Below, piece by piece: positions 34,592 through 42,257 of a stretch of DNA of 64,000 nt. The position numbers were made by a program, and so were the translations under genes. Source of the stretch: Phytoactinopolyspora alkaliphila (GTDB lineage Bacteria > Actinomycetota > Actinomycetes > Jiangellales > Jiangellaceae). The stretch is from contig NZ_JAAGOB010000018.1 in the NCBI RefSeq assembly GCF_010550695.1, positions 34,195-98,194 of the forward strand, given 5' to 3'. Below the pieces are notes generated by a model that saw only the letters and a list, made by a program, of their open reading frames with translations, was not told the origin of the DNA and ran no database searches. Positions within the stretch are counted from its first letter, which is position 1. Each line of letters starts with the position of its first letter.

Positions 34592-34737
34592 GCCGTTGCG
34601 CCGCCTTGAGATGTCCGCCGTCCCGAGCATGAAACACCCGGCGCGCCACACCCAAGGCAAGCTTCTCCTGTCGCCGCCAAGACTAGCGGTTGCCCGTCGG
34701 CTCTCGGCCAGGAGGTCTGGCTATTACCGTACGTGTC

Positions 34738-35916
34738 GTGGAATCAAACGATGACCACCGTGTTCCCGAACAGGGTTCCGGATACTTCGACGCCGCCTCT
34801 GCCGAACCCTTGCACCCGAGCGCACGGGAGGTGTGGCTCGCGGCGGTGGACGAGGGCTGGGCCGATCCGGCTCGCCTGTACGGCGCGGCCCGGAGGGCAC
34901 GGATGCTCCTGGACAACGCCCGCGAGGTGATCGCCTCCCTGCTAGGCGCCCAGCCGAGCGAAGTGTCGTTCACGGCCAGCGGCACGCAGGCCGTCCACCA
35001 GGGCGTGCTCGGCACGGCCCGTGCCCGGCGGCGCGCGGGACGCCAGATCGTGGCGTCGGCGGTCGAGCATTCCGCCGTATTGCATGCGGCCGCGCATAGC
35101 GCGGGCGACGACGCGGGGTCCCCCGCGGCACCCCGGCTCGTCGGCGTGGACCGTACCGGCCGGGTCGATCCGGCCGAGTTCGCCGCCGCGGTGGATGCGG
35201 ACACCGCACTCGCCTGCCTGCAGTCCGCCAACCACGAAGTGGGCACGGTTCAGCCGGTCGACGACGTCTCGGAACACTGCCGGGACCGGGGCGTGCCCGT
35301 GTTCGTCGACGCCGCGCAGACCGTCGGGCGTCAGCCGGTCCCCCGCGGGTGGTCGGTGCTGGCCGCGAGCGCACACAAGTGGGGTGGACCTCCAGGCGTC
35401 GGAGTCCTGGCGGTGCGGCGTGGCACCCGGTGGCGTTCGGCGCTGCCGGAGGACGAGCGTGAGGACGGGCGCGTCCCCGGGTTCGGCAACCTGCCCGGCA
35501 TCCTCGCTGCGGCCTCGGCGCTGCATGCACGGGCGGGCGAGGCTGAGCAGCTGGCCGCGCGGCACCGTGCCCTGGTGGACCGGATACGCGCGGAAATACC
35601 CGCCCGGGTCCCCGATGTGGAGGTGGTGGGCGACCCGGACCGGCGCCTGCCGCACCTGGTGACGTTCTCCTGCCTGTACGTCAACGGTGAAGCGCTGGTG
35701 GGCGAACTGGACCGGGCCGGTTTCGCGGTCTCGAGTGGCTCGTCGTGCACCGCCAGCACCCTGCGCCCGAGCCATGTGCTGGAGGCGATGGGCGTTCTCA
35801 CCCATGGCAATGTCCGGGTGTCGTTGTCCCGCGACGTGACCTCAGCCGACGTCGACCGTTTCCTGGACGTGGTGCCGCAGGTGGTCTCCCGGCTCCGGGC
35901 GGAGGCCGGGATATGA
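34738..35916 (+). CDS. Cysteine desulfurase, NifS/IscS-type aminotransferase class V
   Basis: This PLP enzyme of about 392 residues has the Schiff-base Lys in SAHKWGGPPGVGVL, an early HS-type element in SAVEHSAVLHAA, and the catalytic Cys in SSGSSCTASTLRPSHVL. It mobilises sulfur from cysteine and passes it as persulfide, here probably to the TusA-like protein encoded next (ATGA overlap). It may supply sulfur for tRNA thiolation or cofactor biosynthesis rather than Fe-S assembly, for which SufS is usual in this phylum. The start is uncertain: GTG 34738 is used; AGGAGG at 34709-34714 is too far upstream for it, and the frame opens at TTG 34690. Confidence 0.85.
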   Translation: MESNDDHRVPEQGSGYFDAASAEPLHPSAREVWLAAVDEGWADPARLYGAARRARMLLDNAREVIASLLGAQPSEVSFTASGTQAVHQGVLGTARARRRAGRQIVASAVEHSAVLHAAAHSAGDDAGSPAAPRLVGVDRTGRVDPAEFAAAVDADTALACLQSANHEVGTVQPVDDVSEHCRDRGVPVFVDAAQTVGRQPVPRGWSVLAASAHKWGGPPGVGVLAVRRGTRWRSALPEDEREDGRVPGFGNLPGILAAASALHARAGEAEQLAARHRALVDRIRAEIPARVPDVEVVGDPDRRLPHLVTFSCLYVNGEALVGELDRAGFAVSSGSSCTASTLRPSHVLEAMGVLTHGNVRVSLSRDVTSADVDRFLDVVPQVVSRLRAEAGI

Positions 35917-36146
35917 CCGGCCCGCTGGTTCTGGACTGCCGGGGTATGCGCTGCCCGTTGCCGGTGATCGAGCTGGCCAAACGGATCGGTGACGTGCCCG
36001 TCCAAGGCTTGGTACGGGTGATCGCCGACGATCCCGCGGCGGCCACCGACGTTCCAGCCTGGTGCCGCATGCGCGGACACGAGTACGCCGGACCCGGTGA
36101 GGCCGTGGGCGATGCCCCGTCCTACCTGGTCCGGCGTACTCGATGA
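35913..36146 (+). CDS. TusA-like sulfurtransferase
   Basis: This 77-residue protein of the TusA/YedF/SirA family has the conserved CPxP-type motif RCPLPVIELAKR near residues 13-24, where the Cys carries persulfide. The ATG at 35913 overlaps the cysteine desulfurase stop, so the two are translated together and very likely act as donor and relay, as CsdA/IscS and TusA do. The recipient is not encoded nearby. A second Cys (WCRMRG) is present in the C-terminal half. The gene ends 23 bases from the convergent erpA gene. Confidence 0.86.
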   Translation: MTGPLVLDCRGMRCPLPVIELAKRIGDVPVQGLVRVIADDPAAATDVPAWCRMRGHEYAGPGEAVGDAPSYLVRRTR

Positions 36147-36169
36147 TGATCGGGCGCGCTGTCAGCCGA

Positions 36170-36517
36170 TCAGTGGAACGAATCTCCGCAGGCGCAGGAA
36201 CCGCCCGCGTTGGGGTTGTCGATGGTGAAGCCCTGCTTCTCGATGGTGTCGACGAAGTCGATGGTGGCACCGGTGAGGTACGGGGCGCTCATGCGGTCGA
36301 CCACCACGTTCACGCCGCTGAAGTCCTGCACGATGTCACCGTCGAGCGAGCGCTCGTCGAAGAAGAGCTGGTAACGCAGACCGGAACAGCCACCGGGCTG
36401 AACAGCGATACGCAGCTGGAGGTCATCCCGGCCCTCCTGGTCGAGCAGGGCCTTCACCTTGGAAGCGGCGCCGTCGGTGAGCACCACACCCTGGTCGGTC
36501 TGTTCCTGAACCGTCAT
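36170..36517 (-). CDS. erpA: Iron-sulfur cluster insertion protein
   Basis: This 115-residue A-type carrier of the ErpA/IscA family has three conserved cysteines in GGCSGLRY and GGSCACGDSF at the C-terminus. It delivers [4Fe-4S] clusters to apo-enzymes in the cytoplasm; NadA, encoded 2.7 kb away, is one possible client. ATG 36517 has AGGAG seven bases upstream; the frame extends further but without family similarity. The gene is monocistronic or heads nothing obvious, with the glycerate kinase gene upstream on the same strand at a distance of 144 bases. Confidence 0.93.
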   Translation of the reverse strand: MTVQEQTDQGVVLTDGAASKVKALLDQEGRDDLQLRIAVQPGGCSGLRYQLFFDERSLDGDIVQDFSGVNVVVDRMSAPYLTGATIDFVDTIEKQGFTIDNPNAGGSCACGDSFH

Positions 36518-36661
36518 CGTTGTTCTCCTGACGAATAGCGGACTGCGTCTGTAGCGATTAACGTCTGCGACGGCAATGTCATTCCGTACCTGCAATGCCA
36601 GTGTAGGGTGCCCGGCCCCGAATCGCGCCAACACCGGCGGCATCCACGCATGGCCTGCGCG

Positions 36662-37804
36662 TCAGCCTCCCCGGCTCCACGTCTTCGCCACCCTCTCGGC
36701 GACGGCGGCCAAGCTGTCCGCCGGCCGGGCGAAGGCCTCCTCGCGGCCGACGATGTCGACGAGGGCATAGGCTGCTTCGATCCCGTTGGCGCGCAGCTCC
36801 CGGTTGCCCACTTCCACGGCTCCAGCCACGGCGATGCACGGACGCAGCGCGGCGTTGGCCAGCTCCGCTACCCCTACCGGAACCTTGCCGTTCATCGACT
36901 GCCAGTCGAGCTTGCCTTCCCCGGTGATGACCAGGTCCGACGCCGCGACCAGGTCCGGCAGGCCGACGGCGTCAGCCACGGTGGTGAAGCCAGGCTCCCT
37001 GCTGCCGCCGAGGAGGAGGATCGCGTAACCGAGCCCACCGGCGGCGCCCGCTCCCTTGGCATCGGCCGTCTTACGTCCCGCGAGCTGGGCGAACGTGGTC
37101 AGAGCGGCGTCGGCCGCCAGCTTCGGCTCGTCGCCTGTCAGGCCCTTCTGCTCGCCGAAGACATTGGTGGCGCCACGGAGTCCGAGCAGCGGGTTGTCTA
37201 CGTCCGACGCCGCGACCAGCTCGATCCCGGCGAGCCGGTCCCGGGCGGCAGCCATGTCCAGACCGGTGAGTCCGGCGAGCGCGTCCGGTCCGCCACGCAG
37301 CGCCCCCTCCGGTTCCGCGCTCGCTCCCAGCGCCGCGAGCATGCCCGCTCCCCCGTCGTTGGTGCCCGAGCCGCCGAGACCGACGACGACGCGGCCCGCG
37401 CCGGCGTCCACGGCCGCCGCGATCAGCTGCCCCACTCCGTACGACGACGCCCGGGAGGCGACGCCGGGCTCGGGGCTGCGTCCGTCGCTGGACCTCGGCA
37501 ACAAGTCCAGGCCACAGGCCTGGGCGGACTCGATGTACGCCGTGGTGCCCGCACTCGCGTCCTTCACCAGGAGCAGGGTGGCCGGCACCGGTACGCCGAG
37601 GGGTCCTTCCACGGTCACAGCGAGCAGGTCCCCGCCGAGGCTCGCCTGCAGGACATCGACGAAGCCCGGACCTCCGTCGGCCATCGGCACGGCGACAACC
37701 TCGTCGTCGGGCGTGGTTCGCCGCCATCCCGCGGCCACCGCGTCCGCGGCCTCGACAGCCGTCAGCGTCCCGGCGAACTTGTCCGGAGCAACAAGGATGC
37801 GCAT
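36662..37804 (-). CDS. Glycerate kinase
   Basis: This 380-residue glycerate kinase of the GckA/GlxK family (PF02595) starts MRILVAPDKFAGTLTAVEAA and carries VPMADGGPGFVD, VGLGGSGTNDGGAGMLAALGA and VITGEGKLDWQSMNGKVPVGVA. It phosphorylates D-glycerate to a phosphoglycerate, linking glyoxylate or serine breakdown to glycolysis. Length and motifs are complete. No glyoxylate-pathway genes lie next to it, so regulation and physiological role cannot be inferred from context. It is divergent from a GNAT acetyltransferase gene across 52 bases. Confidence 0.9.
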   Translation of the reverse strand: MRILVAPDKFAGTLTAVEAADAVAAGWRRTTPDDEVVAVPMADGGPGFVDVLQASLGGDLLAVTVEGPLGVPVPATLLLVKDASAGTTAYIESAQACGLDLLPRSSDGRSPEPGVASRASSYGVGQLIAAAVDAGAGRVVVGLGGSGTNDGGAGMLAALGASAEPEGALRGGPDALAGLTGLDMAAARDRLAGIELVAASDVDNPLLGLRGATNVFGEQKGLTGDEPKLAADAALTTFAQLAGRKTADAKGAGAAGGLGYAILLLGGSREPGFTTVADAVGLPDLVAASDLVITGEGKLDWQSMNGKVPVGVAELANAALRPCIAVAGAVEVGNRELRANGIEAAYALVDIVGREEAFARPADSLAAVAERVAKTWSRGG

Positions 37805-37856
37805 AGCGCAGAGTCTGTCAGACGGGACACCAGCGGCCGCACACTACGCTGTCAGA

Positions 37857-38747
37857 ATGGATGACGCGATCCTCGAGACCCCCCATGCCCGCTGGAGCCG
37901 CCCGATGCGAATTCGCCCGATGCGACGCACGGATGTCGAGGCCGTGGAGCGCGTCACCGACCGCGCGTTCAGGCCGGCCGGAGGTGGCCGTTCCACCGTC
38001 GCGCGGCACCGCTGGATCAAGCGCCTCGCGCACTTCCTTGACGTGGACCCAGGTGGCTGCTGGGTGGCCGAGGACCAAGCCGGCGTCGCGGGCGTCGCCG
38101 TCGCGCTGCGCCGGGACGAGATGTGGGTCCTGTCCACACTGGCCGTCGACCCGGCCCACCAGGGACGCGGCATCGGCAAAGCACTGTTCGACGCAGCCGT
38201 GGCGTACGGCGACGGATGCCTGCGCGGCATGCTGTGCGCGATGCCGAACCACGCCGCCCTGCGCCGCTATCGCCACGCGGGCTTCACGCTGTATCCGACC
38301 CTGCGCCTGAGCGGCACCGTCGATCCCGGCGCCGCGCCGGACGTCGGCGGAGTCCGCGTGGGCAGCCAGTCCGACCTGGACCTGGTCGATTCCGTGGACC
38401 GGCGTGTTCGCGGCGCCACGCACCGAGCCGACCATGCGTTTCTCGCCACCGGCGGACCACTACTCGTCTGCGACATCCTGACCGGGTCCGGGTACGTGTA
38501 CCTCGACCAGTTCGGGGTAGGCCCGCTGGCCGCCACCAGCCGGGCCGTCGCCCAGCGCCTGCTGTGGGCCGCGCTGAACACGGTGCCACCCGGCGAGGAG
38601 CTGAGTGTGCGTCATCTCACGTCCGATCAGGAGTGGGCGCTCGACGTGGGGCTCGCCGCCGGCCTGCGCGTCGAGACCGACGGGTGCCTGGCACTGCGGC
38701 ACATGCGGCCACCGGCGCCGTACGTCCCCTCCGTCTTCTTCGGGTGA
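37857..38747 (+). CDS. GNAT family N-acetyltransferase (two-domain)
   Basis: This protein of about 296 residues has an N-terminal GNAT domain (about residues 17-150: MRIRPMRRTDVEAVERV, VLSTLAVDPAHQGRGIGKALF with the acetyl-CoA P-loop, ALRRYRHAGF) and a C-terminal half that resembles a second, degenerate GNAT domain (VGSQSDLDLVDSVDR, GYVYLDQFGVGPLAATSRAVAQRLL). The substrate is unknown. Start ATG 37857 has no ribosome-binding site but lies seven bases after TACGCT (37845-37850), which would suit a leaderless message; ATG 37905, just before MRIRPM, is a reasonable alternative with a GGAG site. It is followed by the decayed palindrome at 38768. Confidence 0.78.
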   Translation: MDDAILETPHARWSRPMRIRPMRRTDVEAVERVTDRAFRPAGGGRSTVARHRWIKRLAHFLDVDPGGCWVAEDQAGVAGVAVALRRDEMWVLSTLAVDPAHQGRGIGKALFDAAVAYGDGCLRGMLCAMPNHAALRRYRHAGFTLYPTLRLSGTVDPGAAPDVGGVRVGSQSDLDLVDSVDRRVRGATHRADHAFLATGGPLLVCDILTGSGYVYLDQFGVGPLAATSRAVAQRLLWAALNTVPPGEELSVRHLTSDQEWALDVGLAAGLRVETDGCLALRHMRPPAPYVPSVFFG

Positions 38748-38767
38748 CCACACCCCCGACCGCCCCC

Positions 38768-38843
38768 AAATGATCATGTAAACCATGGTTTCTCGTGCTT
38801 TACCAGGGCTGCAGGCATGGTCAAGCACGAGAAAGCCTGGTGA
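38768..38843. repeat. Family 1 palindrome copy C, right arm decayed
   Basis: The left arm (38768-38811, AAATGATCATGTAAACCATG onward) differs from copy A at only two positions. The right arm (from 38812) keeps the ...AAGCACGAGAAA... core and then diverges within about 30 bases, so the copy is truncated or mutated at about 38843. It lies between convergent genes (GNAT ending 38747 and a small gene ending 38859), the same setting as copy A. Confidence 0.88.
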
Positions 38844-38858
38844 TACCGCTGCGCTGGA

Positions 38859-39185
38859 TCAGCCGCCCAGACTCGGATCGTCTCCCCTGGCGGCCCGCCG
38901 GATGTCCTCGATCGCCGCGTCCAGCTGAACGGCCATGCCGGCGTCGAGCCGGGTGTCGTGTGACAGCGAGCGCAACGCCTGCTCAGCCACGCCAAGCGCA
39001 CGTTCGAGCCGGTGGTTCTGCTCCGACAGCGCCTCGGCCCGGCGCTGCGCGTCGTCGGCTCGACGCTGGGCCGACGAGACGAAACCCAGCGTGCCCAGCA
39101 CGGCCACGACGATCACGGCGGCGAACATGACGGTCATCACATGGGAAGTCTGCCACTCCCTCCGTTGTTGGGCATATGGGACCAT
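38859..39185 (-). CDS. Small membrane protein with coiled coil
   Basis: This 108-residue protein of unknown function has one hydrophobic segment (MTVMFAAVIVVAVLGTLGFV, about residues 17-36) followed by a charged coiled coil (SAQRRADDAQRRAEALSEQNHRLERALGVAEQALRSL) and a short polar tail. It looks like a single-pass membrane protein with a cytoplasmic or external coiled coil. An alternative start at ATG 39137 would begin exactly at the membrane segment. It is divergent from nadA across only 37 bases. Coding is likely from the amphipathic pattern, but there is no known family. Confidence 0.55.
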   Translation of the reverse strand: MVPYAQQRREWQTSHVMTVMFAAVIVVAVLGTLGFVSSAQRRADDAQRRAEALSEQNHRLERALGVAEQALRSLSHDTRLDAGMAVQLDAAIEDIRRAARGDDPSLGG

Positions 39186-39222
39186 GTAGAGGCATCTGCC
39201 CGTGAAAGTGAGGCGTCATCCC

Positions 39223-40395
39223 GTGACCGTCACCGATTCCCATCCCGCAACACCGCTGCCGTTGCTGTTGCTAGGCCGCGGCGCGGACTCCGCCACCGAG
39301 CGCGGGGTAGAGTGCCCCGGGGATCTCCCGGCCGCCAGCGATCCCGACCTGGTGGATCGGGCTCGCCGCGCACGCGAAGCGCTCGGAGAGCGTGCCTTCT
39401 TGCTTGGGCATCACTATCAGCGCGACGAAGTCATCCAGTTCGCCGACGTCACAGGTGACTCGTTCAAACTGGCCAAGGACGCCGCGGCCCGCCCGGAAGC
39501 GGAGTACATCATCTTCTGCGGCGTGCACTTCATGGCCGAGTCGGCCGACATCCTGACCGGCGACCATCAGCAGGTGATCCTGCCGGATCTCGCCGCCGGG
39601 TGTTCTATGGCGGACATGGCCAGGCTGCTGCAGGTCGAAGACGCCTGGGCCCGCCTCACCGACGCCGGGGTCGCCGCCTCGACGGTGCCGATCACCTACA
39701 TGAACTCCTCCGCCGACATCAAGGCGTTCGTCGGCCGCAACGGCGGCGCCGTGTGCACGTCAAGCAATGCGCAGCGTGCGCTGGAGTGGGCGTTCGAGCG
39801 CGGGGAGAAGGTCCTCTTCCTGCCAGACCAGCACCTCGGCCGGAACACCGCCGTGCTGCAGCTGGGCATGTCACTGGACGACTGCGTGGTCATCGACCCG
39901 CACAAGCCGAACTTCGGTGTCTCCGACGACGAGCTGGCCAACGCCCGCATGCTCCTGTGGAAGGGGCACTGCTCGGTCCACGGCAGGTTCTCCATCGACT
40001 CGGTGAACGACGTGCGAGCACGCGTCCCCGGTGTCAACGTCCTAGTGCACCCGGAATGCAAGCACGAGGTAGTCAACGCGGCCGACTACGTCGGCTCCAC
40101 CGAGTACATCATCAAGACCATCGCCGACGCGCCTTCCGGGTCGGCTTGGGCGGTGGGTACCGAGCTCAACCTGGTCAAGCGGCTGGCCCAGGAGTACCCG
40201 GACAAGAACGTGGTCTTCCTCGACCGCAACGTGTGCTTCTGCTCCACCATGAACCGCATCGATCTTCCGCATCTGGTGTGGGCCATGGAGAGCCTGGTGG
40301 AGGGTCGCGTGGTCAACCGCATCGAGGTCGACGCCGACACGTCGCACTGGGCCAAGGTCGCCCTGGACAGGATGCTGGCACTTCCTGCCCGCTGA
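39223..40395 (+). CDS. nadA: Quinolinate synthase
   Basis: This 390-residue [4Fe-4S] enzyme of NAD synthesis condenses iminoaspartate with dihydroxyacetone phosphate to quinolinate. Motifs are LGHHYQRDEVIQFADVTGDS, IIFCGVHFMAESADIL, DQHLGRNTA, VHPECKHEVVNAADYVGST and NVCFCSTMNR; the cluster cysteines lie in FCGVHF, HPEC and the CFC segment. It is the long form found in actinobacteria. GTG 39223 is used; GTG 39202 is an in-frame alternative. nadB and nadC, often adjacent, are absent from the window. A single family 2 motif (40414-40425) lies just after the gene. Confidence 0.94.
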   Translation: MTVTDSHPATPLPLLLLGRGADSATERGVECPGDLPAASDPDLVDRARRAREALGERAFLLGHHYQRDEVIQFADVTGDSFKLAKDAAARPEAEYIIFCGVHFMAESADILTGDHQQVILPDLAAGCSMADMARLLQVEDAWARLTDAGVAASTVPITYMNSSADIKAFVGRNGGAVCTSSNAQRALEWAFERGEKVLFLPDQHLGRNTAVLQLGMSLDDCVVIDPHKPNFGVSDDELANARMLLWKGHCSVHGRFSIDSVNDVRARVPGVNVLVHPECKHEVVNAADYVGSTEYIIKTIADAPSGSAWAVGTELNLVKRLAQEYPDKNVVFLDRNVCFCSTMNRIDLPHLVWAMESLVEGRVVNRIEVDADTSHWAKVALDRMLALPAR

Positions 40396-40413
40396 CCAGT
40401 CATTACGCGTGAG

Positions 40414-40425
40414 AATGATCAGGTG
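40414..40425. repeat. Family 2 motif, single copy
   Basis: ATGATCAGGTGA lies 18 bases after the nadA stop and differs by one base from ACGATCAGGTGA in the clusters at 18301 and 49991. It is the only copy seen outside a cluster and the only one between genes of the same direction. It could be chance, but its position at a gene end fits the pattern. Confidence 0.5.
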
Positions 40426-40507
40426 ACCGAGCGCGGCAAATGCTGTCCTATTGTCCAGCACGCACGCACCGAACGTCGCGCACGCATTAACCGTGAGGTG
40501 TAACCGC

Positions 40508-40930
40508 ATGTCCTTTGTCATGACCGAGGCAGAGCGCGAGACGTTCCTGTCGGGGATCCACGTCGGGGTGCTGGCCGTGGAGCGAGACGGTCGCGCACCC
40601 CTGGCCGTGCCGATCTGGTACAACTATGAACCCGGCGGCGAGGTCCTACTGTGGATGCACCGGGACACCGTCAAGGATCGCTGCATCCGCAAAGCCGGCA
40701 GGTTCAGCCTCGTGGCGCAGACCGAGGATGCGCCGTACAAGTACGTGACCGCGGAAGGTCCGGTGGTGGCCAACGACGACCCACCCACCCGCGCGCAGGC
40801 TCTGGCTATCGTGCGTCGGTACCTTTCCGAAGACGACGCCACCGCCTACGTCGACGACGCCCTTGGCCCGAACTCGATTTTGGTCAGGATGCGCCCGGAG
40901 AAATGGCTCAGCAACGACCAGAGCAAGTAG
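40508..40930 (+). CDS. Pyridoxamine 5'-phosphate oxidase-like flavin/F420-dependent protein
   Basis: This 140-residue split-barrel protein of the PNPOx-like family (MTEAERETFLSGIHVGVLAV, PLAVPIWYNYEPGGEVLLW, YKYVTAEGPVVA) matches small actinobacterial members that bind FMN or F420. It is too short and lacks features of true PdxH, so the substrate is unknown. ATG 40508 follows GAGGTG by nine bases. It precedes a small HTH protein gene on the same strand by 30 bases, so the two may be co-transcribed. Confidence 0.82.
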   Translation: MSFVMTEAERETFLSGIHVGVLAVERDGRAPLAVPIWYNYEPGGEVLLWMHRDTVKDRCIRKAGRFSLVAQTEDAPYKYVTAEGPVVANDDPPTRAQALAIVRRYLSEDDATAYVDDALGPNSILVRMRPEKWLSNDQSK

Positions 40931-40960
40931 ACCGGACCCGGCCCGGCGTAGATTTGCCGC

Positions 40961-41197
40961 ATGAGTGACGAGTCCATGCATCAGCTGCTCCGCGCGACCG
41001 ATGGTCCGGAACCGCTCGAGTCGCTGAGGGCTGTGGCGGCCCTGCGCCGGGAGACCCAGCGCAGGGAGTCCGTCCTGGTCCGCCGGGCCCGTGTGAGCGG
41101 CGCGTCGTGGACCCAGATCGCCGAGGCGCTGGGTGTGTCCAAGCAGTCCGCGCATCGCAAGTACGGGGGCCGGGGCCTGCTGCGCAACGAGCCCTGA
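40961..41197 (+). CDS. Small helix-turn-helix protein
   Basis: This 78-residue protein has an N-terminal helical part (LLRATDGPEPLESLRAVAALRRETQRRE) and a C-terminal helix-turn-helix (ARVSGASWTQIAEALGVSKQSAHRKYGG). It resembles many short actinobacterial proteins with an AsnC- or sigma-region-4-like HTH. It may bind DNA as an oligomer; partner and target are unknown. It follows the PNPOx-like gene by 30 bases. Confidence 0.72.
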   Translation: MSDESMHQLLRATDGPEPLESLRAVAALRRETQRRESVLVRRARVSGASWTQIAEALGVSKQSAHRKYGGRGLLRNEP

Positions 41198-41349
41198 CCT
41201 CGCGCACCATCCGCTGTTCCTTCTCCTTGTCCGATGCGCACTATCCGACGAGCGCTGGCCAGCCCGAGCCATATCACGCCGAGCCCTTTCCGACAGAGCA
41301 CCCCACCAACGCAGCGTTCCGCCGACACAGCACCCCGCCGAGACAGCAC

Positions 41350-42150
41350 TCATCCGCCATGGTCCCGGCCAGCGGCGGCCGCCACCGAATCGATCAGCTC
41401 GACGACCCGCTCCGGCACCCGCAGCGGCACAGCGTGATCACTGTCCAGCCAGGTGAGTGGCACATCTGGGTGCGCTGCCTGCAGCTTATGAACGCCGTCA
41501 CGCCAACGGGCCAGACCGGCGTCGTCGTAGCCGCCCGAGGGCGACGTCGCCACAGCGACGTGCACGGGACAACGGAGTCGCGGGTACGCGTCGGCGATAG
41601 CCGTTCGCCGCTGCTGAACCTCATTCACCAGCCCCGCCAACGCACCGCGATCGAGACGCACCCCCACCCGCAGCAACCGCGCCAGAGCGTCAGCAGCGCG
41701 GGCGACGAGACCGTCCCGTCCTTCAGCAGGCGCCTCGCCGGGTGATCCCAGATCCGCGGGGACGGCTCCGTCCAGGACAAGTACCCCCGAGCACGAGGTG
41801 GGGTATAGCGCGGCATGCCAGACGGCGAGATCTGCGCCCAGTGACCAGCCACAAAGGAGCGGCGCACGAACGCCGCAGCTCTTCACCACGACCCGGACGT
41901 CGTCAAGAAACCGCTCGAATCCGTAATCCTCCGCTGTGCCCGAGCGTCCGTGCCCACGGTAGTCGAAGGTGATGACCCGGTATCGACCGGTCAGCAACCG
42001 GGCGACCCGGTCCCATACACTCTGCGGAGCTCCGAGGCCGGACAGGAGTACCACGGCCGGGCCGTCGCCACCGCTGTCCCGGGTGGCGAGCGTCACGCCG
42101 TCCACCGTGCCGAGTGATCCCCGCTGCCATCTCATCGCGCCACGCGTCAC
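41350..42150 (-). CDS. Alpha/beta hydrolase
   Basis: This 266-residue alpha/beta hydrolase has VVLLSGLGAP near residue 35, FDYRGHGRSG, the nucleophile Ser in CGWSLGADLA (about residue 100) and a His in DSDHAVPLRVPERV near the C-terminus. The substrate is not predictable. GTG 42150 has GCGGAG five bases upstream and is preferred over ATG 42135. The region just upstream (42165-42208) holds two 18-base palindromic sites, so it is probably tightly repressed by a regulator not encoded next to it. The sialidase gene upstream on the same strand ends at 42258 and is likely a separate unit. Confidence 0.82.
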   Translation of the reverse strand: MTRGAMRWQRGSLGTVDGVTLATRDSGGDGPAVVLLSGLGAPQSVWDRVARLLTGRYRVITFDYRGHGRSGTAEDYGFERFLDDVRVVVKSCGVRAPLLCGWSLGADLAVWHAALYPTSCSGVLVLDGAVPADLGSPGEAPAEGRDGLVARAADALARLLRVGVRLDRGALAGLVNEVQQRRTAIADAYPRLRCPVHVAVATSPSGGYDDAGLARWRDGVHKLQAAHPDVPLTWLDSDHAVPLRVPERVVELIDSVAAAAGRDHGG

Positions 42151-42164
42151 CGGACTCCGCCCAA

Positions 42165-42208
42165 CGTCAGCATATGTTGACGATTCACGCCGTCAACATA
42201 TGCTGACG
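42165..42208. promoter_or_regulatory. Double palindromic operator upstream of the alpha/beta hydrolase gene
   Basis: CGTCAGCATATGTTGACG (42165-42182) and its exact reverse complement CGTCAACATATGCTGACG (42191-42208) are separated by eight bases. Each is itself nearly palindromic around CATATG with CGTCA/TGACG ends, so the region offers two sites for a dimeric regulator. It lies 15 bases before the GTG start at 42150 and must overlap the promoter or leader of that gene only, because the next gene upstream is read in the same direction and ends at 42258. Confidence 0.78.
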
Positions 42209-42257
42209 ATGGTTCCGCCGTCAATCACCCGGCGCAGCAGCCGTACCAGCGTTGGAC

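Noticed and set aside
37056..37856. Upstream extension of the GNAT gene frame by 267 codons
   Set aside because: It is antisense to the glycerate kinase gene and has no similarity to the GNAT N-terminus.
41198..41349. Two similar CCGACASAGCACCCC segments in a 152-base gap
   Set aside because: Only two short imperfect copies; no hairpin or gene could be supported.
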